A program made the position numbers and the translations under genes. Shown here piece by piece: positions 1 to 8,224 of a stretch of DNA of 64,000 bases. The DNA lies in the NCBI RefSeq assembly GCF_016901955.1, contig NZ_JACJLC010000004.1, positions 1 to 64,000 on the forward strand, given 5' to 3'. The stretch's first letter is position 1. Each line of letters opens with the position of its first letter. The notes below the pieces were generated by a model. The model was not told the origin of the DNA. It searched no databases and saw only the letters and a program-made list of their open reading frames with translations. Source of the DNA: Pseudoflavonifractor phocaeensis (GTDB lineage Bacteria > Bacillota > Clostridia > Oscillospirales > Oscillospiraceae).

Positions 1-30
1 CAGCAAAAGGAGACGGATTCCCACGAAAAA

Positions 31-56
31 CGACCGCCCACTGGGCGGTCGTTTTT
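31..56. terminator. Rho-independent terminator (bidirectional form)
   Basis: A perfect 10-bp stem (31-40 with 42-51) with a one-base centre is followed by five T and preceded by five A, so it can work on either strand. It closes whatever gene lies left of the window. Confidence 0.85.
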
Positions 57-185
57 CTCGGAATGACGGGGGTTGTGCACTTTGCGTATTTTGCAACAGG
101 CCCTTTTTGTTTTCACCCCTTCGCTCCCTCCGGCGTATACTGGCCTGCGGGGAGTTCCCCGTCAATGAAATGGGGGTTACCAGAT

Positions 186-413
186 ATGTATTGCTGTAAC
201 AATCAGTCCTGCTGCTGCCGCCGCTGCTGTGGCGGCTCTTCCAACAGCGGCGACTCTTCCATCCTGTCCGTCCTGAACAGCGGCGTCTCCGGCTCCACCA
301 ACGGCTGGCCGGTGTATGTTTCCATCCCCACCACCCTGTGGGAGGGTGGCCAGGATTCCGACAGCTCCTGCGGCTGCAATTGCGGCTGCAACTGCGGTTG
401 TTCCTGGGGCTAA
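186..413 (+). CDS. Small Cys-rich peptide, unknown function
   Basis: I do not recognise this 75-residue product. It opens with clustered cysteines (CCNNQSCCCRRCC), has a Ser/Gly-rich middle, and ends in a CGC-N-CGC-N-CGC run, about a dozen cysteines in all. The start at 186 is chosen because a GGGGG stretch lies about 8 bases upstream; upstream in-frame ATGs at 63 and 165 lack a site. It has no signal peptide or membrane helix and is flanked by terminators at 31-56 and 465-502, so it is a single-gene unit. The pattern suggests metal binding, or a spore-coat or morphogenetic peptide; that is inference. A second Cys/Gly-rich mini-gene sits at 22592-22738. Confidence 0.55.
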   Translation: MYCCNNQSCCCRRCCGGSSNSGDSSILSVLNSGVSGSTNGWPVYVSIPTTLWEGGQDSDSSCGCNCGCNCGCSWG

Positions 414-464
414 GCCCCTCCGCCGCCCCTCCGCGGGCGGCTACTTAACCCCCTTTCTCGCCAG

Positions 465-502
465 CGTGCCTCAGAATCCTCCCTCTGAGGCACGCCTTTT
501 TT
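465..502 (+). terminator. Terminator after Cys-rich peptide
   Basis: An 11-bp stem (465-475 with 484-494) is followed by a T run at 497-502. It separates the Cys-rich peptide from the fatty-acid operon promoter. Confidence 0.85.
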
Positions 503-553
503 ATCAGTTATGGACAAAGTTTCCTCTTTAAGATTACAACTTGAAAAAAGCCC

Positions 554-581
554 TTGACAAATCTGTGGGGCCTGTTACAAT
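554..581 (+). promoter_or_regulatory. SigA-type promoter of the fatty-acid operon
   Basis: TTGACA at 554-559, a 16-base spacer and TACAAT at 576-581. It is the only good promoter seen for the 10-kb acpP-to-marR unit. A large palindrome begins four bases after the -10 box, where the transcript would start. Confidence 0.75.
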
Positions 582-584
582 ATG

Positions 585-628
585 GTTAAATTATTTTATT
601 TAAAAATTTTTAAGTAAAATGATTTAAC
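585..628. promoter_or_regulatory. Large AT-rich palindromic operator, candidate MarR/FabT-type site
   Basis: Two 19-base arms, GTTAAATTATTTTATTTAA at 585-603 and the complement of 610-628, match at 17 of 19 positions around an AAATTT centre. The left arm is itself an inverted repeat, TTAAAT-N6-ATTTAA. The site covers the expected start of transcription. The last gene of the operon (9967-10422) encodes a MarR-family regulator, so autoregulated repression as in FabT systems is the natural inference. Confidence 0.6.
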
Positions 629-664
629 TAAAAACTTTGAATGATTTATGTGAGGAGCATTACC

Positions 665-895
665 ATGGATTTTGAGCAGATCAAAGAGATCATTGTGGAG
701 ACCCTGAGCTGTGACGCCGACAAGGTGACTCCCGAGGCCCGTCTGGCCGAGGACCTGGAGGCCGACTCCCTGGCCGCTGTAGAGCTGTCCATGGCTCTGG
801 AGGAGGCCTTTGGCGTGACCATCGCCGACGAGGACCTGCCCAACATGAAGACCGTGGGCGACCTGATGAAGTACATTGAGGAGCACGCTGAGTAA
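665..895 (+). CDS. acpP: Acyl carrier protein
   Basis: A 76-residue acidic carrier protein that holds growing acyl chains on a 4'-phosphopantetheine arm. The attachment serine lies in the DSL motif near residue 37 (EADSLAAVE). Length and helical pattern are normal for AcpP. The start at 665 follows a GAGGAG site; an upstream in-frame ATG at 641 has no such site. It is the first gene of the fatty-acid operon, so carrier, malonyl-CoA synthesis and chain extension are made from one message. Confidence 0.95.
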   Translation: MDFEQIKEIIVETLSCDADKVTPEARLAEDLEADSLAAVELSMALEEAFGVTIADEDLPNMKTVGDLMKYIEEHAE

Positions 896-954
896 GCAAT
901 GGGAAAAAACGGGCATCGGTGCAAACCGGTGCCTTTTTTCCGAAAGGAGCAGCT

Positions 955-1392
955 ATGACCAATCAAGAAATTTTCGAGCTGATGGCTCGCTTTGATGCCA
1001 GCACCGCCGCCACCCTGAAGCTGTCCACCAAGGACTTCTCCCTGGAGCTGGGCAAGGCTGTGGCCGCCGCACCCGCCGCTGTGGCCGTGGCCCCCGTGGC
1101 CGCACCCGCCGCCGCGCCTGCCGCCGCACCCGCCCCTGCCGCCCAGCCTGAGGGCCCCTGCATCACCGCTCCCCTGGTGGGCACCTTCTACGCCGCCTCC
1201 GCCCCCGACGCCGAGCCCTTTGTCAAGGTGGGCGACAAGGTGAAGAAGGGCCAGACCGTCTGCCTCATGGAGGCCATGAAGATGATGAACGAGGTCCACG
1301 CCCCCTGCGACTGCACCATCGAGGCCATTCTCCAGGAGGACGGCGCCCTGGTGTCCTTCGGCGACCCCCTCATCCGCTACCGGGAAGGGTGA
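955..1392 (+). CDS. accB: Biotin carboxyl carrier protein of acetyl-CoA carboxylase
   Basis: A 145-residue BCCP. It has an N-terminal helical part, an Ala/Pro-rich flexible linker (about residues 40-65) and a C-terminal biotinyl domain with the EAMKMMNE motif, in which Lys109 is the biotinylation site. It carries CO2 from AccC to the AccDA transferase. The start at 955 follows AAAGGAG; an in-frame ATG at 919 does not. accC begins five bases after its stop codon. Confidence 0.95.
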   Translation: MTNQEIFELMARFDASTAATLKLSTKDFSLELGKAVAAAPAAVAVAPVAAPAAAPAAAPAPAAQPEGPCITAPLVGTFYAASAPDAEPFVKVGDKVKKGQTVCLMEAMKMMNEVHAPCDCTIEAILQEDGALVSFGDPLIRYREG

Positions 1393-1396
1393 TTCC

Positions 1397-2782
1397 ATGT
1401 TTAAGCGTATTTTGATCGCCAACCGGGGCGAGATCGCCGTCCGGGTGTTCCGGGCCTGCCGGGAGCTGGACATAGAGCCTGTGGTGGTATATTCCCAGGC
1501 CGATGTCAACGCCCTCCATGTGCAGTTGGCCGAGCGGGCCTACTGCATCGGCCCCGCTCGCTCCGCCGACAGCTACCTGAACGTGGACGCCATCCTCACT
1601 GTGGCCAAGGCCACCGGCTGCGACGCTATCCACCCTGGTTACGGCTTTCTGTCGGAAAATGATGAGTTCGCCGACGCCTGCGCTCAGGCCGGCATCGCCT
1701 TTATCGGCCCCTCCGGCGACGTGATCCGGGCCATGGGTAACAAGGCAGCCGCCCGTAAGCTGATGATGTCCGCCGGCGTGCCGGTGGTGCCCGGCTCCGA
1801 CGGCGCCGTGGAAACCGCCGAGCAGGCCAAAGAACTGGCCGATTCCATTGGTTATCCCGTGCTCATCAAGGCCTCTGCCGGCGGCGGCGGCCGAGGCATG
1901 CGCCGGGTATTTGAACCCGATCAGCTTATCCCCCTCTTTGAGGAGGCACGCAGCGAGTCCGTGGCCTGCTTCGGCAGCGGGGAGATGTACCTGGAAAAGC
2001 TGATCCTCAACCCTCGCCACATCGAGTTCCAGATCATGGCCGACCAGCAGGGCAACGTGATCCAGCTGGGGGACCGTGACTGCTCCATCCAGCGTCGCAA
2101 TCAGAAGCTCATTGAGGAGTCTCCCTCCAAGGCCCTCACCCCCGAGCTGCGGGAGCGCATGGGCGCCGCCGCCGTGGCCGCCGCCAAGGCCGCCCACTAT
2201 GTCAACGCCGGTACCATCGAATTTGTGCTGGACCCTGACGGCAATTTCTATTTCATTGAGATGAACACCCGCATCCAGGTGGAGCACCCGGTCACCGAGC
2301 TGGTCACCGGCATGGACCTGGTGCGTGAGCAGATCCGCATCGCCGCCGGCCTGCCCCTGTCGCGCACCCAGGAGGAGGTGGTCCAGAAAGGCCACGCCAT
2401 TGAGTGCCGTATCAACGCCGAGGACCCCGCCCACAACTTCCAGCCCTGCCCCGGCAAGATCGACTTTGTCCATCTCCCCGGCGGCTACGGCGTGCGGGTG
2501 GACACCGGCCTGTATTCCGGTTACACCCTGCCCCCTTATTATGATTCCCTCATGGCCAAACTCATCGTCTTTGCCCCCACCCGGCTGGAGGCCATCCGCC
2601 GGATGCGCCGGGCTCTGGAGGAGCTGGTCATTGAGGGCCCCGCCAACAACACCGATCTGCTCCACCAGATCATGCACCACCCTGACTTTGTCCGGGGCAA
2701 TTACACCACCGGCTATCTGGAGGCCAACATGGACACCCTGCTGTCCTGGAGCCGGGTGGGAGAGGAGGAAGCTAAGGCATGA
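1397..2782 (+). CDS. accC: Biotin carboxylase subunit of acetyl-CoA carboxylase
   Basis: A 461-residue ATP-grasp enzyme that carboxylates biotin on AccB with ATP and bicarbonate. It begins with the biotin-carboxylase N-domain (RILIANRGEIAVRV), has the glycine-rich ATP loop SAGGGGRGMR near residue 165, and the EMNTRIQVEHPVTE segment that holds metal and active-site residues. Length is slightly above the usual 445-450. Its last four bases overlap the start of accD (ATGA), indicating translational coupling. Confidence 0.96.
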   Translation: MFKRILIANRGEIAVRVFRACRELDIEPVVVYSQADVNALHVQLAERAYCIGPARSADSYLNVDAILTVAKATGCDAIHPGYGFLSENDEFADACAQAGIAFIGPSGDVIRAMGNKAAARKLMMSAGVPVVPGSDGAVETAEQAKELADSIGYPVLIKASAGGGGRGMRRVFEPDQLIPLFEEARSESVACFGSGEMYLEKLILNPRHIEFQIMADQQGNVIQLGDRDCSIQRRNQKLIEESPSKALTPELRERMGAAAVAAAKAAHYVNAGTIEFVLDPDGNFYFIEMNTRIQVEHPVTELVTGMDLVREQIRIAAGLPLSRTQEEVVQKGHAIECRINAEDPAHNFQPCPGKIDFVHLPGGYGVRVDTGLYSGYTLPPYYDSLMAKLIVFAPTRLEAIRRMRRALEELVIEGPANNTDLLHQIMHHPDFVRGNYTTGYLEANMDTLLSWSRVGEEEAKA

Positions 2783-3645
2783 GCAACGTCTTTGCCCAGC
2801 GGCGTCAGAAGCTGCTCTCCATGAAGGCCCTCCGGGGCTCCTCCCCCGCCCCCGCTCACACCGAGGAGACCTGCCCCCAGTGCGGCGGCACCTTCCGCCG
2901 CCGGGACCTGGTGATGGCCCGGTACGTCTGCCCCTTGTGCGGGCATCATTACCCCATCGGGGCCTACTACCGGCTCAGCCTGGTGCTGGACAAGGGCACC
3001 TTCCGGGAGCTGGACACCTCGCTTACCTCCAACGATCCCCTGTCCTTCCCCGGCTATTCCGCCAAACTGGATCAGGCCCGCCGCCGCACCGGCATGAACG
3101 AGGGCTTGGTCACCGCCACCGGTCGTATCGGCGGCCAGAAGGTGGCCATCGGCGCCCTGGACAGCCGGTTCTTCATGGGTAGTATGAGCGCAGCCCTGGG
3201 CGACAAGGTGACCCGGCTGGTGGAGTACGCGGAAAAATACAAGCTCCCCCTCATCCTGTTCTCCGCCAGCGGCGGGGCCCGGATGCAGGAGGGCATTCTG
3301 TCCCTGATGCAGATGGCCAAGACCTCCGCCGCCCTGGAGCGGTTCTCCCGGAAGGGCGGGCTGTACATCTCCGTGCTCACCCACCCTACCACCGGCGGCG
3401 TCACCGCCAGCTTCGCCAGCCTGGGGGACATCATGCTGGCCGAGCCCGGCGCACTCATCGGCTTTGCCGGCCCCCGGGTCATCGAGCAGACCATCGGCGA
3501 AAAGCTGCCCGAGGGCTTCCAGCGGGCGGAATACCTGCTGGAGCACGGCTTCCTGGACGCCATCGTCCCCCGCACCCAGCTGCGGGACACCCTGCTCCAG
3601 CTGCTGAAACTCCACGGGAAAGGAGGCAGTGACCGTGCGAAATAA
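2779..3645 (+). CDS. accD: Acetyl-CoA carboxylase carboxyltransferase, beta subunit
   Basis: A 288-residue carboxyltransferase beta subunit. A four-cysteine zinc finger (CPQC...CPLC) lies near residues 34-57, followed by a crotonase-like domain with the SGGARMQEG oxyanion segment. With AccA it moves CO2 from biotin to acetyl-CoA to give malonyl-CoA. It overlaps accC by four bases, and its end overlaps the accA start. Confidence 0.95.
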   Translation: MSNVFAQRRQKLLSMKALRGSSPAPAHTEETCPQCGGTFRRRDLVMARYVCPLCGHHYPIGAYYRLSLVLDKGTFRELDTSLTSNDPLSFPGYSAKLDQARRRTGMNEGLVTATGRIGGQKVAIGALDSRFFMGSMSAALGDKVTRLVEYAEKYKLPLILFSASGGARMQEGILSLMQMAKTSAALERFSRKGGLYISVLTHPTTGGVTASFASLGDIMLAEPGALIGFAGPRVIEQTIGEKLPEGFQRAEYLLEHGFLDAIVPRTQLRDTLLQLLKLHGKGGSDRAK

Positions 3646-4456
3646 TCTCACCCCCGCCCAGCGGGTGGCGCTGGCCCGTCATCAGGACCGGCCGGGCACC
3701 GCCGACTTCATCGACGCCCTGTTCACCGACTTCTTCGAGCAGCGGGGCGACCGACTGTGCCAGGACGACGGCAGCATCCTGGGGGGCGTGGCCCTCTTCC
3801 ACGGCCGCCCGGTCACTGTCATCGGCCACCGGAAGGGCCGCACTCTGGAGGAGCACCTGGCCTACCACTTCGGCATGCCCTCCCCCGAGGGCTACCGCAA
3901 GGCCCAGCGGCTCATGCTCCAGGCCGAGAAATTCGGCCGGCCCGTCATTACCTTTATCGACACCCCCGGCGCCTACCCCGGCCTGGAGGCCGAGGCCAGA
4001 GGTCAGGGAGAGGCCATTGCCCGCACCCTGGCCATCTCCTCCGCTCTCACCGTCCCGGTGATCTCCGTGGTCACCGGCGAGGGCGGCAGCGGCGGCGCCC
4101 TCGCCCTGGGCGTGGGCAACAAGGTGCTCATGCTGGAGAACGCCGTCTACTCCGTCCTCTCCCCCGAGGGCTTTGCCGCCATTCTGTGGAAGGACTCTTC
4201 CCGCAGCGACGAGGCCTGCGACGTGATGAAGCTCACCGCCGCCGATCTGCTGGAGCTGGGGGTCATCGACGAGATCATCCCCGAGCCGGAGGCCGGGGCC
4301 CATACCGACCTGCGGGCAGTGTGCCGGGCCCTGGACCCTGTGCTCACCCGGGAGCTCAACGCTCTGTGCAAGCAGAACGGCCAGGCCCTGGCCGCCGCCC
4401 GCTATAAAAAATTCCGTCTGATGGGCAGCAACGCCCTGAGAAAGGAGCGCCCATGA
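3635..4456 (+). CDS. accA: Acetyl-CoA carboxylase carboxyltransferase, alpha subunit
   Basis: A 273-residue alpha subunit, shorter than the proteobacterial form (about 319) as is common in Firmicutes. It shows GHRKGRTLEEH, FIDTPGAYPG and the EGGSGGALALG oxyanion segment. The GTG at 3635 is preferred because AGGAGG at 3621-3626 sits eight bases upstream; the in-frame GTG at 3629 would be too close to it. It overlaps accD by 11 bases and fabH by four. Confidence 0.94.
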   Translation: MRNNLTPAQRVALARHQDRPGTADFIDALFTDFFEQRGDRLCQDDGSILGGVALFHGRPVTVIGHRKGRTLEEHLAYHFGMPSPEGYRKAQRLMLQAEKFGRPVITFIDTPGAYPGLEAEARGQGEAIARTLAISSALTVPVISVVTGEGGSGGALALGVGNKVLMLENAVYSVLSPEGFAAILWKDSSRSDEACDVMKLTAADLLELGVIDEIIPEPEAGAHTDLRAVCRALDPVLTRELNALCKQNGQALAAARYKKFRLMGSNALRKERP

Positions 4457-5403
4457 ACGGGATCAAGCTGCTGAGCACCGGCTCAGCCCTGCCCCGCCAG
4501 GCCGTCACCAATGACGATATGGCCAAGCGGGTAGACACCAGCGACGAATGGATCGCCACCCGCACCGGCATCCGCAGCCGCTATCACTGCTCTGGCGACG
4601 AGACCCATATCGGTCTCTGCCTGGCCGCCGCCCGGCAGGCTCTGAACCGCTCCGGCATCGGCCCGGAGCAGATCGGGGTGTGCATCGTGGCCACCCTGTC
4701 CCAGGACTTCCTCACCCCTGCCACCGCCTGCATCCTGCAGCGGGACCTGGGGTTCCCGGAGGACACGGTATGCTTTGACCTGAACGCCGCCTGCTCCGGC
4801 TTTGTCTACGCCCTGCACACCGCCGAGTGCCTGCTTGCCGCCTCCCAGCGGAAGTACGGCCTCATCGTGGGCGCCGAGGCCCTCAGCCGCATCACCGACT
4901 TCACCGACCGCTCCACCTGCGTCCTCTTCGGGGACGGGGCTGGAGCTGCCCTGGTGGAGTGGCGGGCGGACTACCCCTCCCTTCACGCGGTGCTGGGCTG
5001 CCGGGGCAATCAGAAGGCTCTGTACGTCCCCGGCGCAAACTCCACCTCCCCCTCCTATATCCACATGGACGGCAAGGCCGTGTTCCGCTTCGCCGTGGAG
5101 GCTCTGCCCCATTGCGCCAAGGAGGTTGTGGAGAAGGCCGGCCTCACCCTGAGTGACGTGGACCGGTTCGTATTCCACCAGGCCAACCAGCGCATTATCG
5201 ACTTCTCGGTGAAAAAGCTGGGTGTGGACCCGGAGAAGTGCACCGGCAACATCGCCCGCACCGGCAACACCTCCGCCGCCAGCGTTCCCCTGCTGCTGGA
5301 CGAGCTCATTACCTCCGGCGTCCTGACCTCCGGCCAGAAGGCCCTGTGCGTGGGCTTCGGCGGAGGGCTCACCTGGGCGGGGGCCCTGCTGGAGCTGGCG
5401 TAA
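4453..5403 (+). CDS. fabH: 3-oxoacyl-ACP synthase III
   Basis: A 316-residue initiating condensing enzyme that joins acetyl-CoA (or a branched acyl-CoA) with malonyl-ACP. The catalytic Cys114 lies in NAACSGF, the histidine in FHQANQRI and the asparagine in GNTSAASV, the usual Cys-His-Asn set. It starts inside the end of accA (ATGA overlap). A 210-base structured spacer separates it from fabK, the only sizeable gap in the operon. Confidence 0.95.
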   Translation: MNGIKLLSTGSALPRQAVTNDDMAKRVDTSDEWIATRTGIRSRYHCSGDETHIGLCLAAARQALNRSGIGPEQIGVCIVATLSQDFLTPATACILQRDLGFPEDTVCFDLNAACSGFVYALHTAECLLAASQRKYGLIVGAEALSRITDFTDRSTCVLFGDGAGAALVEWRADYPSLHAVLGCRGNQKALYVPGANSTSPSYIHMDGKAVFRFAVEALPHCAKEVVEKAGLTLSDVDRFVFHQANQRIIDFSVKKLGVDPEKCTGNIARTGNTSAASVPLLLDELITSGVLTSGQKALCVGFGGGLTWAGALLELA

Positions 5404-5407
5404 GCCT

Positions 5408-5571
5408 CCAACCAGCGGCATAGCCGCTGGTTGGAATCGATGCAGCCCACTGCGCGCAGGCTTTGGCCGCAAGTCAACCAAAGCCCACACTTGTGGGCTG
5501 AGAAGTATTTTCGCCCACGCGCATGTCGCGGTCGAAAACAGATTAAAATTTTTTCGCGTCTGGGACGCGAA
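5408..5571. repeat. Structured spacer with several inverted repeats between fabH and fabK
   Basis: Within one operon this gap holds a perfect 12-bp stem with an ATA loop (5408-5419 with 5423-5434), a 7-bp pairing (5460-5466 with 5478-5484), an 8-bp AGCCCACA stem (5482-5489 with 5492-5499) and an 8-bp stem (5553-5560 with 5564-5571). None is followed by a T run, so they are not standard terminators. They could be mRNA processing or stability elements, an attenuator, or a small interspersed repeat. Confidence 0.55.
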
Positions 5572-5613
5572 CTCTGCCAGGCCATTTTCCCAAGGGCCTA
5601 AAAGGAGCTTAAT

Positions 5614-6534
5614 ATGAAACTGAATGAACTGTTGGGGGTTGAATTCCCCATTATCCAGGGCGGCATGGCCAACATCGCCACCGGCGCGTTTGCCGCCGCC
5701 GTATCCAACGCCGGCGCTCTGGGCCTGGTGGGCTCCGGCGGCATGGACGCCGAGACTCTGCGGGCTGAGATCCGCACCGCCAAGGCGGGTACCGACAAGC
5801 CCTTCGGCGTCAACCTGATGCTGATGAACCCCCACATTGACGAGCTGGCCAAAGTAGTGGTGGAAGAGGGCGTCCAGGTGGTGACCACCGGCGCCGGCAA
5901 CCCCGGCAAGTACGTCCCCGCCTGGAAGGAAGCCGGTATCAAGGTGTTCCCCGTAGTGGCCGCCCCCATCCTGGCCAAGCGGCTGGAGCGGTACGGCATT
6001 GACGGCGTCATCGCCGAGGGCACCGAGAGCGGCGGCCATGTGGGCGAGATGACCACCATGGCCCTGGTGCCCCAGGTGGTGGACGCGGTGAGCGTGCCCG
6101 TCATCGCCGCCGGCGGCATTGCCGACGGCCGCCAGCTGGCCGCCGCCTTCGCCCTGGGCGCCTGCGGCGTTCAGGTAGGCACCTGCCTGCTGGCCAGCGA
6201 AGAGTGTCCCATCCACGACAATTATAAGCAGGCCGTCATTAAGGCCGGCGCCAACGACACCACCGTCACCGGCCGCTCCGGCGGGGCTCCCGTTCGGGTG
6301 CTGAAGAACAAGATGGCCCGGGAGTACCTGCGGATGGAGAAGCAGAACCTGCCTCTGGCCGAGATGGAGAAGCTCACCCTGGGCTCCCTCCGCCGGGCGG
6401 TATTCGACGGCGACTGGGATACCGGCAGCTTCATGGCCGGTCAGGTGGCCGGTATGATGACTGAGATCCGCCCCCTGCGCCAGATTTTTGAGGAACTGAT
6501 GAGCGGCTATGAGGCCGTTGTGAAAGGACTGTAA
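5614..6534 (+). CDS. fabK: Enoyl-ACP reductase II (FMN-dependent)
   Basis: A 306-residue TIM-barrel flavoprotein of the FabK/nitronate monooxygenase family that does the last reduction of each elongation cycle. It starts LNELLGVEFPIIQGGMANIATG and has the GTESGGHVGE and AAGGIADGRQ phosphate-binding loops. A FabI-type enzyme is not encoded here. AGGAG lies upstream of the ATG, and fabD follows after two bases. Confidence 0.93.
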   Translation: MKLNELLGVEFPIIQGGMANIATGAFAAAVSNAGALGLVGSGGMDAETLRAEIRTAKAGTDKPFGVNLMLMNPHIDELAKVVVEEGVQVVTTGAGNPGKYVPAWKEAGIKVFPVVAAPILAKRLERYGIDGVIAEGTESGGHVGEMTTMALVPQVVDAVSVPVIAAGGIADGRQLAAAFALGACGVQVGTCLLASEECPIHDNYKQAVIKAGANDTTVTGRSGGAPVRVLKNKMAREYLRMEKQNLPLAEMEKLTLGSLRRAVFDGDWDTGSFMAGQVAGMMTEIRPLRQIFEELMSGYEAVVKGL

Positions 6535-6536
6535 TC

Positions 6537-7463
6537 ATGAGCCTTGCCTTTTTGTACGCCGGTCAGGGCAGTCAGCACCCCGGCATGGGTGCCGACCTCT
6601 ATGAGACCTACCCGATCTTCCGGGAGATCCTGGACAGCGCGGACGTAGACTTTGACCTGAAAACCGTCTCTTTTGCCGACCCTGACGGGGTGCTCAACCA
6701 GACCGAGTACACCCAGCCCTGCATGGTGGCCTTTGCCGTGGGCATGACCGCCATCCTGGCCCAGCTGGGCATCACCCCCGACTACGCTGCAGGCCTCAGC
6801 CTGGGCGAGTATTCCGCCCTCCAGGCCGCCGGGGTATTCACCCCCCAGCAGGCCATCTCCCTGGCCGCCTTCCGGGGCAAGGCCATGGCTTCCGCCTGTG
6901 CCGGTATGGCCTGCGGCATGACTGCCGTGCTGGGCCTGGATCGGGACAAGCTGCAACAGGCCTGCGACCAGGCCGCCGATCTGGGTGTGGTGGAGATCGC
7001 CAACTACAACTGCCCCGGCCAGCTGGTCATCGGCGGCCAGAAGGAGGCCGTGGACAAGGCCTCCGCACTGGCCAAGGAACTGGGCGCCAAGCGGTGTCTG
7101 CCTCTGAAGGTCAGCGGCCCCTTCCACACTTCCCTGCTTCGTCCCGCAGGCGACGCCCTGCGGGAAAAGTTCCGGGAGATCACCTTCGGCTCCATGGCCT
7201 TCCCGGTGCTCTTTAACTGCCTTGGCCGTGAGATGGGCGAAAACGACACCATCCCTGCCCTGCTGGAGCGCCAGGTCCAGTCCTCCGTATATATGGAAGA
7301 CACCATCCGCCGCCTGGAGCAGTTGGGCGTGGACACCATCGTGGAGATCGGGCCGGGCAAGGCCCTCAGCGGCTTTGTGAAAAAGACCGCTCCCTCCATC
7401 AAGACTTACGCCGTGGAGACCCCCGCCGACATTGAGGCGCTCTCCAAGGCTCTGAAAGGATAA
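6537..7463 (+). CDS. fabD: Malonyl-CoA:ACP transacylase
   Basis: A 308-residue alpha/beta hydrolase-like acyltransferase that loads malonyl groups on ACP. It opens with FLYAGQGSQHPGMG, has the nucleophile elbow GLSLGEYSAL (serine near residue 88) and the later SGPFHTSLL histidine motif. The length is normal. It lies between fabK and fabG with gaps of two and four bases. Confidence 0.95.
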   Translation: MSLAFLYAGQGSQHPGMGADLYETYPIFREILDSADVDFDLKTVSFADPDGVLNQTEYTQPCMVAFAVGMTAILAQLGITPDYAAGLSLGEYSALQAAGVFTPQQAISLAAFRGKAMASACAGMACGMTAVLGLDRDKLQQACDQAADLGVVEIANYNCPGQLVIGGQKEAVDKASALAKELGAKRCLPLKVSGPFHTSLLRPAGDALREKFREITFGSMAFPVLFNCLGREMGENDTIPALLERQVQSSVYMEDTIRRLEQLGVDTIVEIGPGKALSGFVKKTAPSIKTYAVETPADIEALSKALKG

Positions 7464-7467
7464 CGAT

Positions 7468-8211
7468 ATGAGCATGACTGGAAAGACCGCCGTGGTCACC
7501 GGCGGCAGCCGGGGCATCGGCAAGGCCATCTGCCTGGAGCTGGCCCGCCGGGGCGCCAACGTGGTGTTCTCCTACGCCGGCAACACCGCCGCCGCCGAGG
7601 AGACCCTGGCCGCCCTGAAGGAGCTGGGCGTAGAGGCCCGGGCTGTCCAGGGCAGCGTGGCCGACCCCGCCGCCGTGAAGGCCCTCATGGACACCGCCGT
7701 GAAGGAGCTGGGCGGGCTGCACATTCTGGTAAACAACGCCGGCATTACCCGGGACAACCTGGCCATGATGCTGAAGGAGGAGGACTTCGACGCGGTCATC
7801 GAGACCAACCTGAAGGGTACCTTCCTGTGCATGAAGGCCGCCGCCCGGCCCATGATGAAGGCCAAGTACGGCCGGATCATCAACCTGACCTCCGTGGTGG
7901 CCCTTCGGGGCAACCCGGGCCAGATCAACTACTGCGCCAGCAAGGCGGGCGTCATCGGTATGACCAAGTCCCTGGCCAAGGAGCTGGGCGGAAGAGGGGT
8001 CACCGTCAACGCCGTGGCTCCCGGTTACATTGCCACCGACATGACCGCTGCCCTGCCCGAGGCCGCCCGGGAGGCCATGCTGACCAGCATCCCCGCCGGC
8101 CGGCCCGGCACCCCCGAGGACGTAGCCGCCGCCGTGGCCTTCCTGGCCTCTGACGAGGCTGCCTACATCACCGGACAGATCCTTTCCGTCGATGGCGGAA
8201 TGGGCATGTAA
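7468..8211 (+). CDS. fabG: 3-oxoacyl-ACP reductase
   Basis: A 247-residue short-chain dehydrogenase that reduces 3-ketoacyl-ACP with NADPH. It has the TGGSRGIG cofactor loop, NNAG, the catalytic serine (TSVVAL), YCASKAG (Tyr/Lys) and the C-terminal SVDGGMGM. The start has AAAGGA nine bases upstream. Position between fabD and fabF fits the family. Confidence 0.95.
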   Translation: MSMTGKTAVVTGGSRGIGKAICLELARRGANVVFSYAGNTAAAEETLAALKELGVEARAVQGSVADPAAVKALMDTAVKELGGLHILVNNAGITRDNLAMMLKEEDFDAVIETNLKGTFLCMKAAARPMMKAKYGRIINLTSVVALRGNPGQINYCASKAGVIGMTKSLAKELGGRGVTVNAVAPGYIATDMTAALPEAAREAMLTSIPAGRPGTPEDVAAAVAFLASDEAAYITGQILSVDGGMGM

Positions 8212-8224
8212 GGAGGAACCTGAC

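Noticed and set aside
4483-6216. A 577-residue antisense frame under fabH-fabK
   Set aside because: Low-complexity Gly/Ala/His text caused by high GC in the real genes; no ribosome site or motif.
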